Shown here: positions 38,942 through 46,795 of the stretch, piece after piece | How the letters are laid out: each line of letters begins with the position of its first letter | Numbering within the stretch: position 1 is the stretch's first letter | Assembly: GCA_035534175.1 (NCBI GenBank) | Contig: DATLSM010000083.1 | Coordinates: forward strand, 1-64,000 | Source of the DNA: DATLSM01 sp035534175 | GTDB lineage: Bacteria > Actinomycetota > Thermoleophilia > Solirubrobacterales > 70-9 | DNA: 64,000 nucleotides | Direction: 5' to 3' | Translations under genes and position numbers: made by a program | Notes under the pieces: model-generated | Databases searched by the model: none | What the model was told of the DNA's origin: nothing | Seen by the model: the letters and a program-made list of their open reading frames with translations, nothing else

Positions 38942-39822
38942 CGCTTGGCCCAAAGGACCCGCTCGATCCCGGCCAAATCGCGGCGGGCCTTGACCGCGGT
39001 GAACCCGGCGCCGCGCAGCAGATCGCTGACCGCGGCGGCCTGCCCCGCGCCGACCTCCAGGGCAAGCTCCCCGCCCAGAGCGCCGCTGCTGGCCGCCGGA
39101 TCGTGAGGGGAGCCGGGATCACCCGCAGCTGCGGGCACCAGCAGGGCCCGGATCGCGTCGAGGCCATCGGGGCCGGCGAGCAGGGCCTCCCTCGGCTCCC
39201 ACTCGGTCACCTCGGGCGCCAGCGAGGGCCAGTCTCGCTCGGCGACGTAGGGCAGGTTGGCGACGGTCAGCTCGAAGGCCTCACCCGCGGGGAGCGACCC
39301 CTCGAGGAAGCGCACCCGTCCCCCCAGCCCGAGTCGCTCGGCGTTGGCCCGAGCCAGGGCCAGGGCGGAGAGCGAGGTGTCGGTCGCGGTCACCTCGCAG
39401 GAGGGCAGCTCGGCGGCGATCGCCAGGGCGATTGCTCCCGAACCGGTGCCCACATCGAGCAGCGAGGACGGCGCGCGCTGGAGCGCAACCTCGACCAAGA
39501 GCTCGGTCTCGGGGCGGGGGATCAGCGCCCGCCGGTCGACCGCCAGCTCGATTCCGCGGAACCCTTTGCGCCCGAGGATGTAGGCGACCGGCTCGCGCCG
39601 CAACCGCCGGCGCACCATCTGGCCAAAGCGCCGCCCAGCACCGGCCGACACCGCGGCGGCGGGATCGGCGGCGAGCCGCGCCCGCTCCCACCCGGTGGAC
39701 TCGGCGAGAAGCACTTCGGCGTCCAGGCGCGGGCCCTCCACCCCCGCGGCGCCCAGGGCATCGGTGGCCGCCTCGATTGCCTGGCGCACGCTGCCCGCAC
39801 TGGTGGTTGGGGCCACCCCCAT
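38938..39822 (-). CDS. prmC: Release-factor glutamine methyltransferase PrmC
   Basis: A 294-residue SAM-dependent methyltransferase that methylates the Gln of the GGQ loop in RF1/RF2. The N-terminal helical domain ends with REPVAYILGRKGFRGIELAVD. The SAM fold shows RPETELLVEVAL, LLDVGTGSGAIALAIAAE and TATDTSLSALALARAN. The substrate motif reads TVANLPYV, an NLPY variant of NPPY. A loop of about 15 residues (AGDPGSPHDPAASSGALG) interrupts the last strand region. It follows prfA directly, its own substrate gene. Confidence 0.95.
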   Translation of the reverse strand: MGVAPTTSAGSVRQAIEAATDALGAAGVEGPRLDAEVLLAESTGWERARLAADPAAAVSAGAGRRFGQMVRRRLRREPVAYILGRKGFRGIELAVDRRALIPRPETELLVEVALQRAPSSLLDVGTGSGAIALAIAAELPSCEVTATDTSLSALALARANAERLGLGGRVRFLEGSLPAGEAFELTVANLPYVAERDWPSLAPEVTEWEPREALLAGPDGLDAIRALLVPAAAGDPGSPHDPAASSGALGGELALEVGAGQAAAVSDLLRGAGFTAVKARRDLAGIERVLWAKR

Positions 39823-40889
39823 CAGGCGGGCGTCGCCGCGGCCTGCAACCTCTGCCTCTTCTCCTCCGCTTCCAGGGCCTCGGTGAACTCGGTCAGCTCG
39901 CCGCCCAGCACGCCGTCGAGGTTGTGCGAGGTGTGCTTGATCCGGTGGTCGGTCACCCGGCCCTGGGGGAAGTTGTAGGTCCGGACCTTCTCCGAGCGCT
40001 CACCGCTACCGACCTGCGCTTTGCGCTCGGAGGCGATCTTTGCCTGCTGCTCGGCGAGCTCTCGCTCATACAGCCTGGCCCGCAGCACCCGCATCGCCCG
40101 ATCCTTGTTCTGCAGCTGGGACTTCTCATCCTGCATCGAAACGACGATCCCGGTGGGCCGGTGGGTGATCCGCACGGCCGAGTCGGTGGTGTTGACCGAC
40201 TGCCCTCCCGGTCCCGAGGATCGGTAGACGTCGATCTGCAGGTCGCCCGGGTCGACCTGGACCTCGACCTCCTCGGCCTCCGGCAGCACCGCGACGGTCG
40301 CCGTCGAGGTGTGAATGCGGCCCTGGGACTCGGTCTCCGGCACGCGCTGCACCCGGTGCGTCCCGCCCTCGTACTTGAAGATCGAGTAGGCCCCATCGCC
40401 CTTCACCGCGAAGGTGACCTCCTTGAACCCTCCCACCTCGGCCACCGACTGGGAGAGCGCCTCGGTCAGGAACCCCCGCTCTTCCGCATAGCGGGTCAGC
40501 ATCTTGAACAGATCGCCGGCGAAGAGCGCCGCCTCGTCTCCCCCGGTCCCGGCCCTGATCTCGACGATCACGTTCTTGGAGTCGTTGGGGTCCCTCTCCA
40601 CCATCGCCAGCCGGATCTCGTCTTCCAGCTCCCCCAGGCGCTCGGGCGCCTCCTCGGCCACCTTGCGCAGCTCGGAGTCCTCTCCCTCCTCCAACAGCTC
40701 CCGCGCTCCCTCCAGGTCATCCAAGAGCTTGCGGTACTCAAGGGCCAGTCGGTGCGCCATCCCCAGCTCGCGATACTCGCGCCCCACCTCGGCGTAGCGC
40801 TCCCGATCGGCGATCACCGCGGGGTCGGCCATCTGAGCCTCGAGCTCGGCGAACCTCGCCTCGAGCTGATCGACCAGCTGCTCGATCAC
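39822..40889 (-). CDS. prfA: Peptide chain release factor 1
   Basis: A 355-residue RF1 recognising UAA/UAG. The GGQ motif is in RSSGPGGQSVNTTDSAVRITH near residue 230. The N-terminal helical domain LVDQLEARFAELEAQMADP and the tail FPQGRVTDHRIKHTSHNLDGVLGG are typical. It begins at GTG 40889, overlapping the DUF1385 stop by GTGA; the apparent 417-residue extension upstream lies in another gene's frame. No frameshift element, unlike prfB at 16217. Confidence 0.97.
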   Translation of the reverse strand: MIEQLVDQLEARFAELEAQMADPAVIADRERYAEVGREYRELGMAHRLALEYRKLLDDLEGARELLEEGEDSELRKVAEEAPERLGELEDEIRLAMVERDPNDSKNVIVEIRAGTGGDEAALFAGDLFKMLTRYAEERGFLTEALSQSVAEVGGFKEVTFAVKGDGAYSIFKYEGGTHRVQRVPETESQGRIHTSTATVAVLPEAEEVEVQVDPGDLQIDVYRSSGPGGQSVNTTDSAVRITHRPTGIVVSMQDEKSQLQNKDRAMRVLRARLYERELAEQQAKIASERKAQVGSGERSEKVRTYNFPQGRVTDHRIKHTSHNLDGVLGGELTEFTEALEAEEKRQRLQAAATPA

Positions 40890-41827
40890 GCGACTATCTC
40901 GATCTGGGGCTCCGCGGCGTCGATGGGCGACTCTCGCGCCAGCACGGCCTGCAGGGAGGTGATCGCCACCGCGAGCTGCTCCTCGTCGGGCTCGCGCGTG
41001 GTCAGGTTCTGCAGCATCAGCCCCGGCCACATGATGCCCCGCACCCAGCGCTTGCGCCGGTTCTTGCCCGCCCACTTGATCACCTCGTAGGAGAGCCCGG
41101 CGATCACCGGGATGCCGAGGATACGCGAGGCGAGGAGCCAGTACCAGGCGGGCAGCCCGAGCGGGGCGAAGACGAAGATCGCCAGAATCATCACCACCAG
41201 GAGGAAGCTGGTCCCGCAGCGCGGGTGCAGGCGCGAGTAGAGCCTGGCCCGCGCCGGCGTCAGCTCGTCTTGCGCCTCATAGCAGGAGATCGTCTTGTGC
41301 TCGGCGCCGTGGTACTCGAATACCCGTCGCAGATCCTTCATCCGGCTGATCGCGGCGATGTAGCCGATGAAGAGCGCGGTCCGCAGCAGCCCCTCGGTCA
41401 GCCAGAAGAGAAGGGGAGAGCCGAGCTGGCCCTTGATCAGGCTGGTCAGGCCGACCGGGACGACGAAGAAGAGCCCGATCGCCAGCAGCAGGGAGAGGGC
41501 GATCGTCACTCCCCAAAGCCAGCCCCCGATTTCCTCCGGCTCGCCCTCCTCTTCCTCGGGGAGTTGGGCGTTGGCCGAGATCGCCAGCGCCCGGAATCCG
41601 ATCTTCATCGACTCGCCCAGGGCGACCACGCCGCGGAGCACCGGCAACCGCCAGGCGCGGCTGCGCTTTGCCCAGGGGAGGAGCGCCTCGGAGCGGACCT
41701 CGACCTCGCCGTCGGGGCGGCGCACCGCCACCGCCCAGGTGGAGACGCCGCGCATCATCACCCCCTCCAGCACCGCTTGGCCCCCGACCGGCGCGTCTCG
41801 CTTGGAGACCAGGGCGCCGTCGGGCAT
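40886..41827 (-). CDS. DUF1385 integral membrane protein
   Basis: A 313-residue protein of the DUF1385 family, widespread next to rpmE/prfA in Firmicutes and actinobacteria and of unknown function. It opens with APVGGQAVLEGVMMRGVSTWAVAVRRPDG, the family hallmark. The middle carries VFEYHGAEHKTISCYEA and SRLHPRCGTSFLLVVMI, with possible metal ligands Glu/His/Cys. About four TM helices follow (WLWGVTIALSLLLAIGLFFVV, LLFWLTEGLLRTALFIGYI and others). ATG 41827 is chosen; an in-frame GTG further upstream (about 41893) would add 22 residues. Confidence 0.88.
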   Translation of the reverse strand: MPDGALVSKRDAPVGGQAVLEGVMMRGVSTWAVAVRRPDGEVEVRSEALLPWAKRSRAWRLPVLRGVVALGESMKIGFRALAISANAQLPEEEEGEPEEIGGWLWGVTIALSLLLAIGLFFVVPVGLTSLIKGQLGSPLLFWLTEGLLRTALFIGYIAAISRMKDLRRVFEYHGAEHKTISCYEAQDELTPARARLYSRLHPRCGTSFLLVVMILAIFVFAPLGLPAWYWLLASRILGIPVIAGLSYEVIKWAGKNRRKRWVRGIMWPGLMLQNLTTREPDEEQLAVAITSLQAVLARESPIDAAEPQIEIVA

Positions 41828-41958
41828 CCGCAATGGATCTCCCCGTTGGGGGGAGGCCGGCGCCTCGGGCGAGTCCAGCTGCGGGGCGCTCACCGCTCGC
41901 ACTCCGAGCGCTGGGGAGGGGCCGGAGATCGACGCGGCGCGCGCTCCGCGCTCACGGA

Positions 41959-42174
41959 TTACTTCCTGGCCCTGGCGTGCTTTGCCGCGCGGCGCTGGAA
42001 GCGCTCGACCCGACCACCGGTGTCGACCAGCTTCTGCTTGCCGGTGTAGAACGGGTGACACTCGGAGCAGAGCTCGACGTGGAGGTCCGATTTGGTCGAG
42101 CGGGTGTAGAACTGGTTGCCGCAGGAGCAGTGGACGTTGGCCAGCGTGTACTCGGGGTGAATTCCTGTCTTCAT
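41959..42174 (-). CDS. rpmE: 50S ribosomal protein L31
   Basis: A 71-residue L31 of the zinc-binding (C+) type. Cys ligands are in NVHCSCGNQFYTRS and VELCSECHPFYTGKQKLVDTGGRVERFQRR. ATG 42174. It heads the strand block leading to prfA. Zinc-free paralogues usually replace it under zinc limitation; none is in the window. The 131 bases between its stop and the DUF1385 start contain nothing clear besides a possible upstream start of that gene. Confidence 0.96.
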   Translation of the reverse strand: MKTGIHPEYTLANVHCSCGNQFYTRSTKSDLHVELCSECHPFYTGKQKLVDTGGRVERFQRRAAKHARARK

Positions 42175-42222
42175 CGTCTCCCCAGTCTAGAGAAGTGGGT
42201 GTGCGCTGCCGATACAAGCCAG

Positions 42223-43731
42223 GTGAAGACGACCGCAGGCAGAGCGCGCCGCGAGCGGCCCATCCGCGCGATCCTCGCCTGCGTGCTCTTCGGCGTCGGC
42301 GCCGCGGTGACCCTGCACGACTGGTTCGGGCTCGGGGGGAGGGGGCTGAACTACACGGCGGAAGGCCCGGCCTATGACCTGGTGGTGATCGCCGCCGGCC
42401 TCGCCTGCTTGCTGCGGGCGGCTGGGACTGAGCGCGAGCGCGGCGCCTGGCTGGCGATCGGCGCGGCGGTCCTCCTCTGGGGCGCCTCGGAGGTCTACTG
42501 GACCGCCTTCATCCTCAACAATCCCAATCCGCCCTACCCCTCCCCGGCCGACGTCGGCTACCTCGCCTTCTACCCCCTGGCCGCGCTGGGACTCGCCCTG
42601 CTGGTTCGCGCCCGGGCGAGCGAACTCGATTGGCGGCTGGGGATGGACGGCGCGATCGCCGCCCTCGGGACGGCGGCGCTGGGGGCGGCCTTCGTCTTTG
42701 ACTTCGTCGCCAACCGGACCAGCGGCAGCCCGATCCAGGTGGCAACGACCCTGGCCTACCCGCTCGGTGACCTGATCCTGTTCTCCCTCGTCGTCGGAGC
42801 GGTCGCCCTGACCCGCTGGCACCCCGGCCGCACCTGGTCGCTTCTGCTCGCCGGCCTCGCCGCTCTGGTGGTCGCCGACGTGGCCTTCACCCTGGGGGAA
42901 AACGGGGCGCTGCCCGGCGGCGTTTGGACAGATCCGATCTACCTGATCGCCGCCGTTTGCCTTGGGGCGGGGGCCTGGCAGCCGCGGGCGGACACGATCG
43001 CCCCGACCGCGCGCTTTGACGCCTGGCGCGAGCTGATGGTGCCGGCCCTCTTCGCCGCGGTGATGATCGGCCTCTTCGCGATGCAGTACTTCACCGCCGC
43101 CAGCGCCCTCTCCACCGTTCTCTGGGCAGCGACGATGGTCGCCGTGATCGTCCGGCTGGCGATCAGCGTGCGGGAGAACAAGGCGCTGCTGGAGCAGGTG
43201 CGCACCGACGGGCTGACCGGACTCGGCAACCGCGGCGGGCTGGGGGTCGACCTCGCGGCCCTTTGCGCCAAGGCCACGGCGCAGGAGCCGATCACCCTGC
43301 TGATCTTCGACCTCAATGGCTTCAAGCGCTTCAACGACAACTTCGGCCATCCGGCCGGCGACAAAGTGCTGTCCCACCTGGGGGAGAAGCTGCGTGGGGC
43401 GCTCGGCACCGACGGCGCCGCCTACCGGATCGGCGGCGATGAGTTCTGCGTGCTGCTGACCTGCGATGAGGGTCGACTCGACCGGGCAAAGAGTGCGGCG
43501 GCAGGTGCCCTCAGCGCGAGCGGGCGGGGCTACAAGGTCACCGCCGCCTGGGGCGCGGCGGCGATTCCCCTGGAAGCCAGCGAGCCCTCCCAGGCGCTGG
43601 AGCTCGCCGACGTGCGGATGTATGCGCAGAAGGAGTCACGCCGCCTGGCTCGCAATGAGGAAGCCCCACCGCTGGGGATCGAGGTCACAGGCTGGCCGCG
43701 ACCGGCGATTGGCTCCCGGGCGAACACATGA
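42223..43731 (+). CDS. Membrane-anchored diguanylate cyclase (GGDEF)
   Basis: A 502-residue protein. The N-terminal 300 residues carry about nine TM helices without a recognised sensor family. The GGDEF domain (about residues 325-480) has DGLTGLGNRGGLGVDL, LLIFDLNGFKRFNDNFGHPAGDKVL (metal Asp and substrate Asn) and the intact active site YRIGGDEFCVLL. No RxxD inhibitory site is obvious before GGDEF. It should make cyclic di-GMP in response to a membrane signal. The GTG at 42223 is inferred from the position of the first TM helix; the frame is open further upstream antisense to rpmE. Divergent from rpmE. Confidence 0.88.
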   Translation: MKTTAGRARRERPIRAILACVLFGVGAAVTLHDWFGLGGRGLNYTAEGPAYDLVVIAAGLACLLRAAGTERERGAWLAIGAAVLLWGASEVYWTAFILNNPNPPYPSPADVGYLAFYPLAALGLALLVRARASELDWRLGMDGAIAALGTAALGAAFVFDFVANRTSGSPIQVATTLAYPLGDLILFSLVVGAVALTRWHPGRTWSLLLAGLAALVVADVAFTLGENGALPGGVWTDPIYLIAAVCLGAGAWQPRADTIAPTARFDAWRELMVPALFAAVMIGLFAMQYFTAASALSTVLWAATMVAVIVRLAISVRENKALLEQVRTDGLTGLGNRGGLGVDLAALCAKATAQEPITLLIFDLNGFKRFNDNFGHPAGDKVLSHLGEKLRGALGTDGAAYRIGGDEFCVLLTCDEGRLDRAKSAAAGALSASGRGYKVTAAWGAAAIPLEASEPSQALELADVRMYAQKESRRLARNEEAPPLGIEVTGWPRPAIGSRANT

Positions 43732-44044
43732 GCCGGGACTGAGGCGATCCTAGTTTCTCGGGGCTATAGCTCAGACGGCAGAGCGCCTGGATCGAGAGTT
43801 TGAGCTTGGCCTGGATGTAGGCGCTGGAGCCGGTGGAGCTGATGACCCGGAGGTCGTCGACCTGCTCTCCCGTCTCCATCTCGAAGCTCTCCAGGGGGGA
43901 ATCGCTCGACCAGCCCCAGCGTGGTGAGACCTCCGCGAGGATCGCGCTGGCCATCCACGCACCGAGGCGGGCCTGGAAGTCGATGCCCCCCGACGTGCCC
44001 GCACCACCTTGCCGACCGGCTTGTCTTCCCCGCTTCGCGCCCAT
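43685..44044 (-). pseudogene. Truncated defence-type gene, N-terminal fragment
   Basis: An open frame of 119 residues from the ATG at 44044. Residues about 17-83 look natural: GGIDFQARLGAWMASAILAE, then ESFEMETGEQVDDLRVISSTG, then AYIQAKLKLSI. This pattern (Gly-Gly-x-Asp-Phe start, VDDL, QAK) resembles, from memory, the N-terminal nuclease-like domain of large anti-phage or STAND/NACHT-type proteins. Coding similarity stops at about 43791, where the frame runs into the tRNA half read antisense and then into the end of the cyclase gene. It is the stump of a much larger gene cut at the junction. The family assignment is weak. Confidence 0.5.
43760..43789 (+). pseudogene. 5' half of a tRNA gene (tRNA-Ala-like), truncated
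   Basis: Thirty bases match the start of a bacterial tRNA: acceptor strand GGGGCTA, TA, D-stem GCTC, D-loop AGACGGCA containing the conserved GG, D-stem partner GAGC, base 26 G, and the first bases of the anticodon stem CCTG. Identity falls away exactly there. No anticodon loop, T-arm or acceptor 3' strand follows. The sequence best fits tRNA-Ala from memory. It lies 28 bases after the diguanylate cyclase stop and marks the left edge of the accessory patch. Confidence 0.75.
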
Positions 44045-44140
44045 GTGGGGACAGTGCGACCAGGGTAAAATTGAAAGGGCGCCGCTTAAATGGGCGAATC
44101 TCCGGCTGGGACCGTATCTTTGGACGCTAAACCGAGTATG

Positions 44141-44213
44141 CAAAGTTATTGGCCTAACTTTGTTTCGTCGATTCGCCTGTAAGTTTGGATGATTGCTCTA
44201 TAATCCAAACTTA
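44141..44213 (+). promoter_or_regulatory. Promoter region of the Fic gene with two palindromes
   Basis: This AT-rich stretch contains CAAAGTTA (44141-44148) with its complement at 44155-44162 (6-base spacer), and an 11-bp inverted repeat TAAGTTTGGAT (44180-44190) with its complement at 44203-44213. A perfect TATAAT (44199-44204) lies in the second spacer and arm; no good -35 is seen. Binding there would cover the -10. The predicted start site is close to an ATG at 44213 that opens a 13-codon peptide in a different frame from the Fic gene. Confidence 0.65.
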
Positions 44214-44237
44214 TGAAATTAACTTTGGACCATCATT

Positions 44238-45470
44238 ATGGCTGCCGCGGCTGAAATTCCACCGCGCCGGGGAACTCTGGTCGAGCGTGCCTGGGAGCCG
44301 CACCTGGAGGCTCTCGGCGGCCGGACCGCTCGACGGGGTTTTACCTATCGCGCCTATGTCCCGGCGAAGATCGCCGGAGAGGGATTCCTGCTCGAGTCCG
44401 ACATCGCGGCCGCCGCTGCCAACGCGGAACTGGCCTGCCGCGAACTCAACGACGAGCCACCCGAGCTCGGCAACTTCGAGACGCTCGCCCGTCAGCTTCT
44501 ACGCGCAGAGTCGGTAGCTTCCTCGCGGATCGAGGGGCTCGTGCTCTCCCATCGCCGGCTGGCGAAGGCCGCCTTCTCCGCGGAGAAGCACGACATTACC
44601 GCTCAGAGCGTGCTCGCCAACATCCGCGCCCTCGAGCGAGCCATCGACCTTGCCGGCAGCGTCGAGTCTCTGGAGCGGGAGCACCTCCTCGAAGTTCACC
44701 GGATCCTCTTCGAGGGCACTCGCGACGAGCGGCTCGGCGGTGAGATTCGCGAGGAACAGAGCTGGATCGGCGGGGCTGCGTCAAACCCGCGGACGGCGGA
44801 GTTCATCCCCGCCCCGCCCGACCTAGTGCCGGAGCTGCTTGACGACCTCTGCGCCTTTTGCAACCGCGTGGATGTCCCGGCGGCGATCCAGGCAGCTATA
44901 GCGCACGTCCAATTCGAGACGATCCATCCCTTCTTCGACGGCAACGGCCGTGTGGGACGAGCCCTGATCCTCATCATCCTCCGCCGTCGCGGTGTCGCCA
45001 AGACCCACCTCCCCCCTGTCAGTCTCGCCTTGGCGGGCGAGGCAGACCGCTACGTCGCCGGGCTGACGAGCTGGCGGACCGGCGAGGAAGAGGACTGGTA
45101 CAGCGTCTTCATCGACGCACTGTTCCGAGCCTCGACCGGAGCTCGCCAATTCGCCGCCGGCGTCACCGAGCTGCAGCGCCGTTGGATGGAGAAAGCCCGA
45201 AATCCGCGCAAGAACTCGGGACCGCGGCGTTTGATCGAGCTGTTGCCCTCGCAACCGATCGTCGACGTCAAGACGGCGGCGCAGCTACTCGGAGGTACCG
45301 AGGAGCGGGCACGGCTTGCCGTCCACCGGCTCGAGGAGGCGGGCGTGCTTCGCCAGACGACCGTCGGACGACGCAACCGGGCGTGGGAGTGCGTGGGGCT
45401 CTTCGATCGGCTCGACCGCTTCGAGCGCGATCTGGGCCCGCCGGGACGAACCCCGCGCCCGACTCGCTGA
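44238..45470 (+). CDS. Fic-domain protein (AMPylase) with C-terminal winged helix
   Basis: A 410-residue Fic protein. The N-terminal Fic_N-like region carries the inhibitory helix motif ASSRIEG (Glu99), placing it in class II, where the motif is N-terminal in the same chain. The catalytic motif HPFFDGNGRVGR is at residues 230-241, with the His base and the phosphate-binding GNGR intact. A C-terminal helix-turn-helix (about 345-395, VDVKTAAQLLGGTEERARLAVHRLEEAGVLRQT in outline) suggests DNA binding and possibly autoregulation at the upstream palindromes. It would transfer AMP from ATP to a target hydroxyl. No Shine-Dalgarno sequence precedes ATG 44238. In the accessory patch, without a separate antitoxin gene. 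Confidence 0.9.
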   Translation: MAAAAEIPPRRGTLVERAWEPHLEALGGRTARRGFTYRAYVPAKIAGEGFLLESDIAAAAANAELACRELNDEPPELGNFETLARQLLRAESVASSRIEGLVLSHRRLAKAAFSAEKHDITAQSVLANIRALERAIDLAGSVESLEREHLLEVHRILFEGTRDERLGGEIREEQSWIGGAASNPRTAEFIPAPPDLVPELLDDLCAFCNRVDVPAAIQAAIAHVQFETIHPFFDGNGRVGRALILIILRRRGVAKTHLPPVSLALAGEADRYVAGLTSWRTGEEEDWYSVFIDALFRASTGARQFAAGVTELQRRWMEKARNPRKNSGPRRLIELLPSQPIVDVKTAAQLLGGTEERARLAVHRLEEAGVLRQTTVGRRNRAWECVGLFDRLDRFERDLGPPGRTPRPTR

Positions 45471-45858
45471 CCGCAGGTCCCGCGCAGCAGCGCATCGGGT
45501 ACGGCAATGACGGTCTATTAGGGGGATCCGCCTCACGACCAAAGCCACGTCCTGCTTGAGACGCTCCAACTTTGCCCACAAATGCGGCGGCGGCCAGCAG
45601 GGATCACCTTGCGCCGCAGCTCGCGCTCATAGATCGCCAGAGTGAATGGGCGGACTCGGTAATCGACCGGATGGTCGCCAGGAAGTCGCCGGACGTCGGC
45701 GACCTGCGGCCTTCGTTAATTTCCCGGACACCGCTTCCGATCACCCTCCGCATCTGCCACCTAGTGCCACATCGGCCACCGATTGGCCCGGATTGACGCC
45801 GATTTCCTGTTCTTGCACTCGCTTTCGCCAGCTTCCTCCGCTCGGACTTGCGTCGGTG
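45471..45858. other. Degraded accessory DNA without an intact gene
   Basis: About 390 bases between the Fic and VapC genes. On the minus strand around 45590-45690 a short open stretch reads ...VDYRVRPFTLAIYERELRRK..., which looks protein-like but has no start and soon ends; it may be the relic of a gene. No repeat, promoter or RNA is evident. Confidence 0.4.
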
Positions 45859-46236
45859 TTAGTAGACGGCAGTAAGCCCGGGGAGCATCGGGAAGTGGCG
45901 CACGTTTGTGGTCAGCAACTCGGCCTTGAGGAGCAACGCCGTGGCGGCTATCAGGTAGTCGGCGTCGTCGATGCCACTGTGGGCACGACGGTGGCTGCGG
46001 GCGAGGGTGCCGGCGGCGCGGACAACCTTTTCGCCGACCGGGACCCAGCTGAGGGCGGAGAAGAACTGCTCCAAGGCCTCTTCCTCTTCCCCGCGCACAC
46101 CGGCGAGCAGCTCGAAACGGACGATCTCGCTGGCAAGCAGATCCTCGCCCGCTTCGATCAGGCCGCTCAGCAGATCGACCGCAGACGCGGTGCCCCGCAA
46201 GTGGTCAACGGCAACGCTGGTATCAAGGACCTTCAC
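45859..46236 (-). CDS. vapC: VapC-family PIN-domain toxin
   Basis: A 125-residue PIN-domain ribonuclease. The acidic active-site residues are visible: VKVLDTSVAVDHL (first Asp), VRFELLAGVRG (Glu), SGIDDADYLIAATALLL (Asp pair) and TTNVRHF near the end. Such toxins cleave tRNA or rRNA when freed from the antitoxin. The GTG at 46236 overlaps the antitoxin stop (GTGA), giving tight coupling. The longer open frame upstream is antisense to nothing conserved and is not used. Confidence 0.9.
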   Translation of the reverse strand: MKVLDTSVAVDHLRGTASAVDLLSGLIEAGEDLLASEIVRFELLAGVRGEEEEALEQFFSALSWVPVGEKVVRAAGTLARSHRRAHSGIDDADYLIAATALLLKAELLTTNVRHFPMLPGLTAVY

Positions 46237-46490
46237 TCGCCGAGGCGGGCAAGGCGCTGGTTGAGATCGCCGCGGCGGGCGTCGACGTAGTCGGCGCCGC
46301 TGGGTCCCTCGGCAGGCCAGCTGCCGGCGCTGGCCCGGAGAGCGCCAAGGCGCTCTGAGCTCTGTTGGGCGCCGAAAGTGGCACGAACGGCGCGGCGGAT
46401 CAGCTCCGAGCGGGAGGCCCCGCTCGCGCTCGAGGCGCGCTCGAGCAACTCCAGCTCGCGCTCGCCAAGGTATACCTGCGTCCTGCTCAT
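46233..46490 (-). CDS. vapB: VapB-type ribbon-helix-helix antitoxin
   Basis: An 85-residue antitoxin. The first 42 residues form a ribbon-helix-helix DNA-binding domain (MSRTQVYLGERELELLERAS ... GASRSELIRRAVRATFG), and the Gly/Asp/Arg-rich tail should wrap the toxin. ATG 46490 is preferred; GTG 46499 is also in frame but falls in the operator. It sits directly upstream of and overlapping vapC. Confidence 0.87.
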   Translation of the reverse strand: MSRTQVYLGERELELLERASSASGASRSELIRRAVRATFGAQQSSERLGALRASAGSWPAEGPSGADYVDARRGDLNQRLARLGE

Positions 46491-46491
46491 G

Positions 46492-46517
46492 GACACCACT
46501 ATACACCGAGTGGTGTC
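46492..46517. promoter_or_regulatory. Palindromic operator before vapB
   Basis: A perfect 9-bp inverted repeat, GACACCACT (46492-46500) and AGTGGTGTC (46509-46517), with an 8-base AT-containing spacer, lies one base upstream of the vapB ATG. Ribbon-helix-helix antitoxins usually repress their own operon from such a site, so VapBC autoregulation is the likely role. Confidence 0.75.
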
Positions 46518-46795
46518 GGTTGGTCTGAGAACGATTTATCCGCCGATATGTCAGCGTGGAGGCCGGGTCGGCAACCTCATCCGCTCTGCCGGGGGCTTCA
46601 CGAGGACGATCCGGCGTTCCTCGTACAGCGCTGCATTGACCACCTAGATCTAGGAGCACCGCGTCGGGGATCATCCATCTGATCGCTTCCGGCGATCCCG
46701 CAAGTTGCGGGCACTTCATCGCCGCCAGCATTGTTTTTCGTCTGACCGAGGGGCCATGCTTTACATAACGCCCCCCCAAAAAAGGACGGAGAGCC
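46518..46795. other. Non-coding or degraded stretch at right end of accessory patch
   Basis: About 280 bases with no credible gene. A short minus-strand reading near 46560-46640 (VNAALYEERRIVLVKPPAERM) is open but has no family I recognise. The right end contains CCCCCCC followed by AAAAAA (46771-46783) just before the ribosome-binding sequence of the next ORF. Confidence 0.4.

Noticed and set aside
44213..44254. Thirteen-codon ORF beginning at the predicted Fic transcript start
   Set aside because: Out of frame with Fic and too short to support as a gene; mentioned only as part of the promoter observation.
45285..45581. Minus-strand frame opening MWAKLERLKQDVALVVRR after the Fic gene
   Set aside because: The opening looks protein-like but the rest is antisense to the Fic 3' end with Arg-rich composition; treated as degraded DNA.
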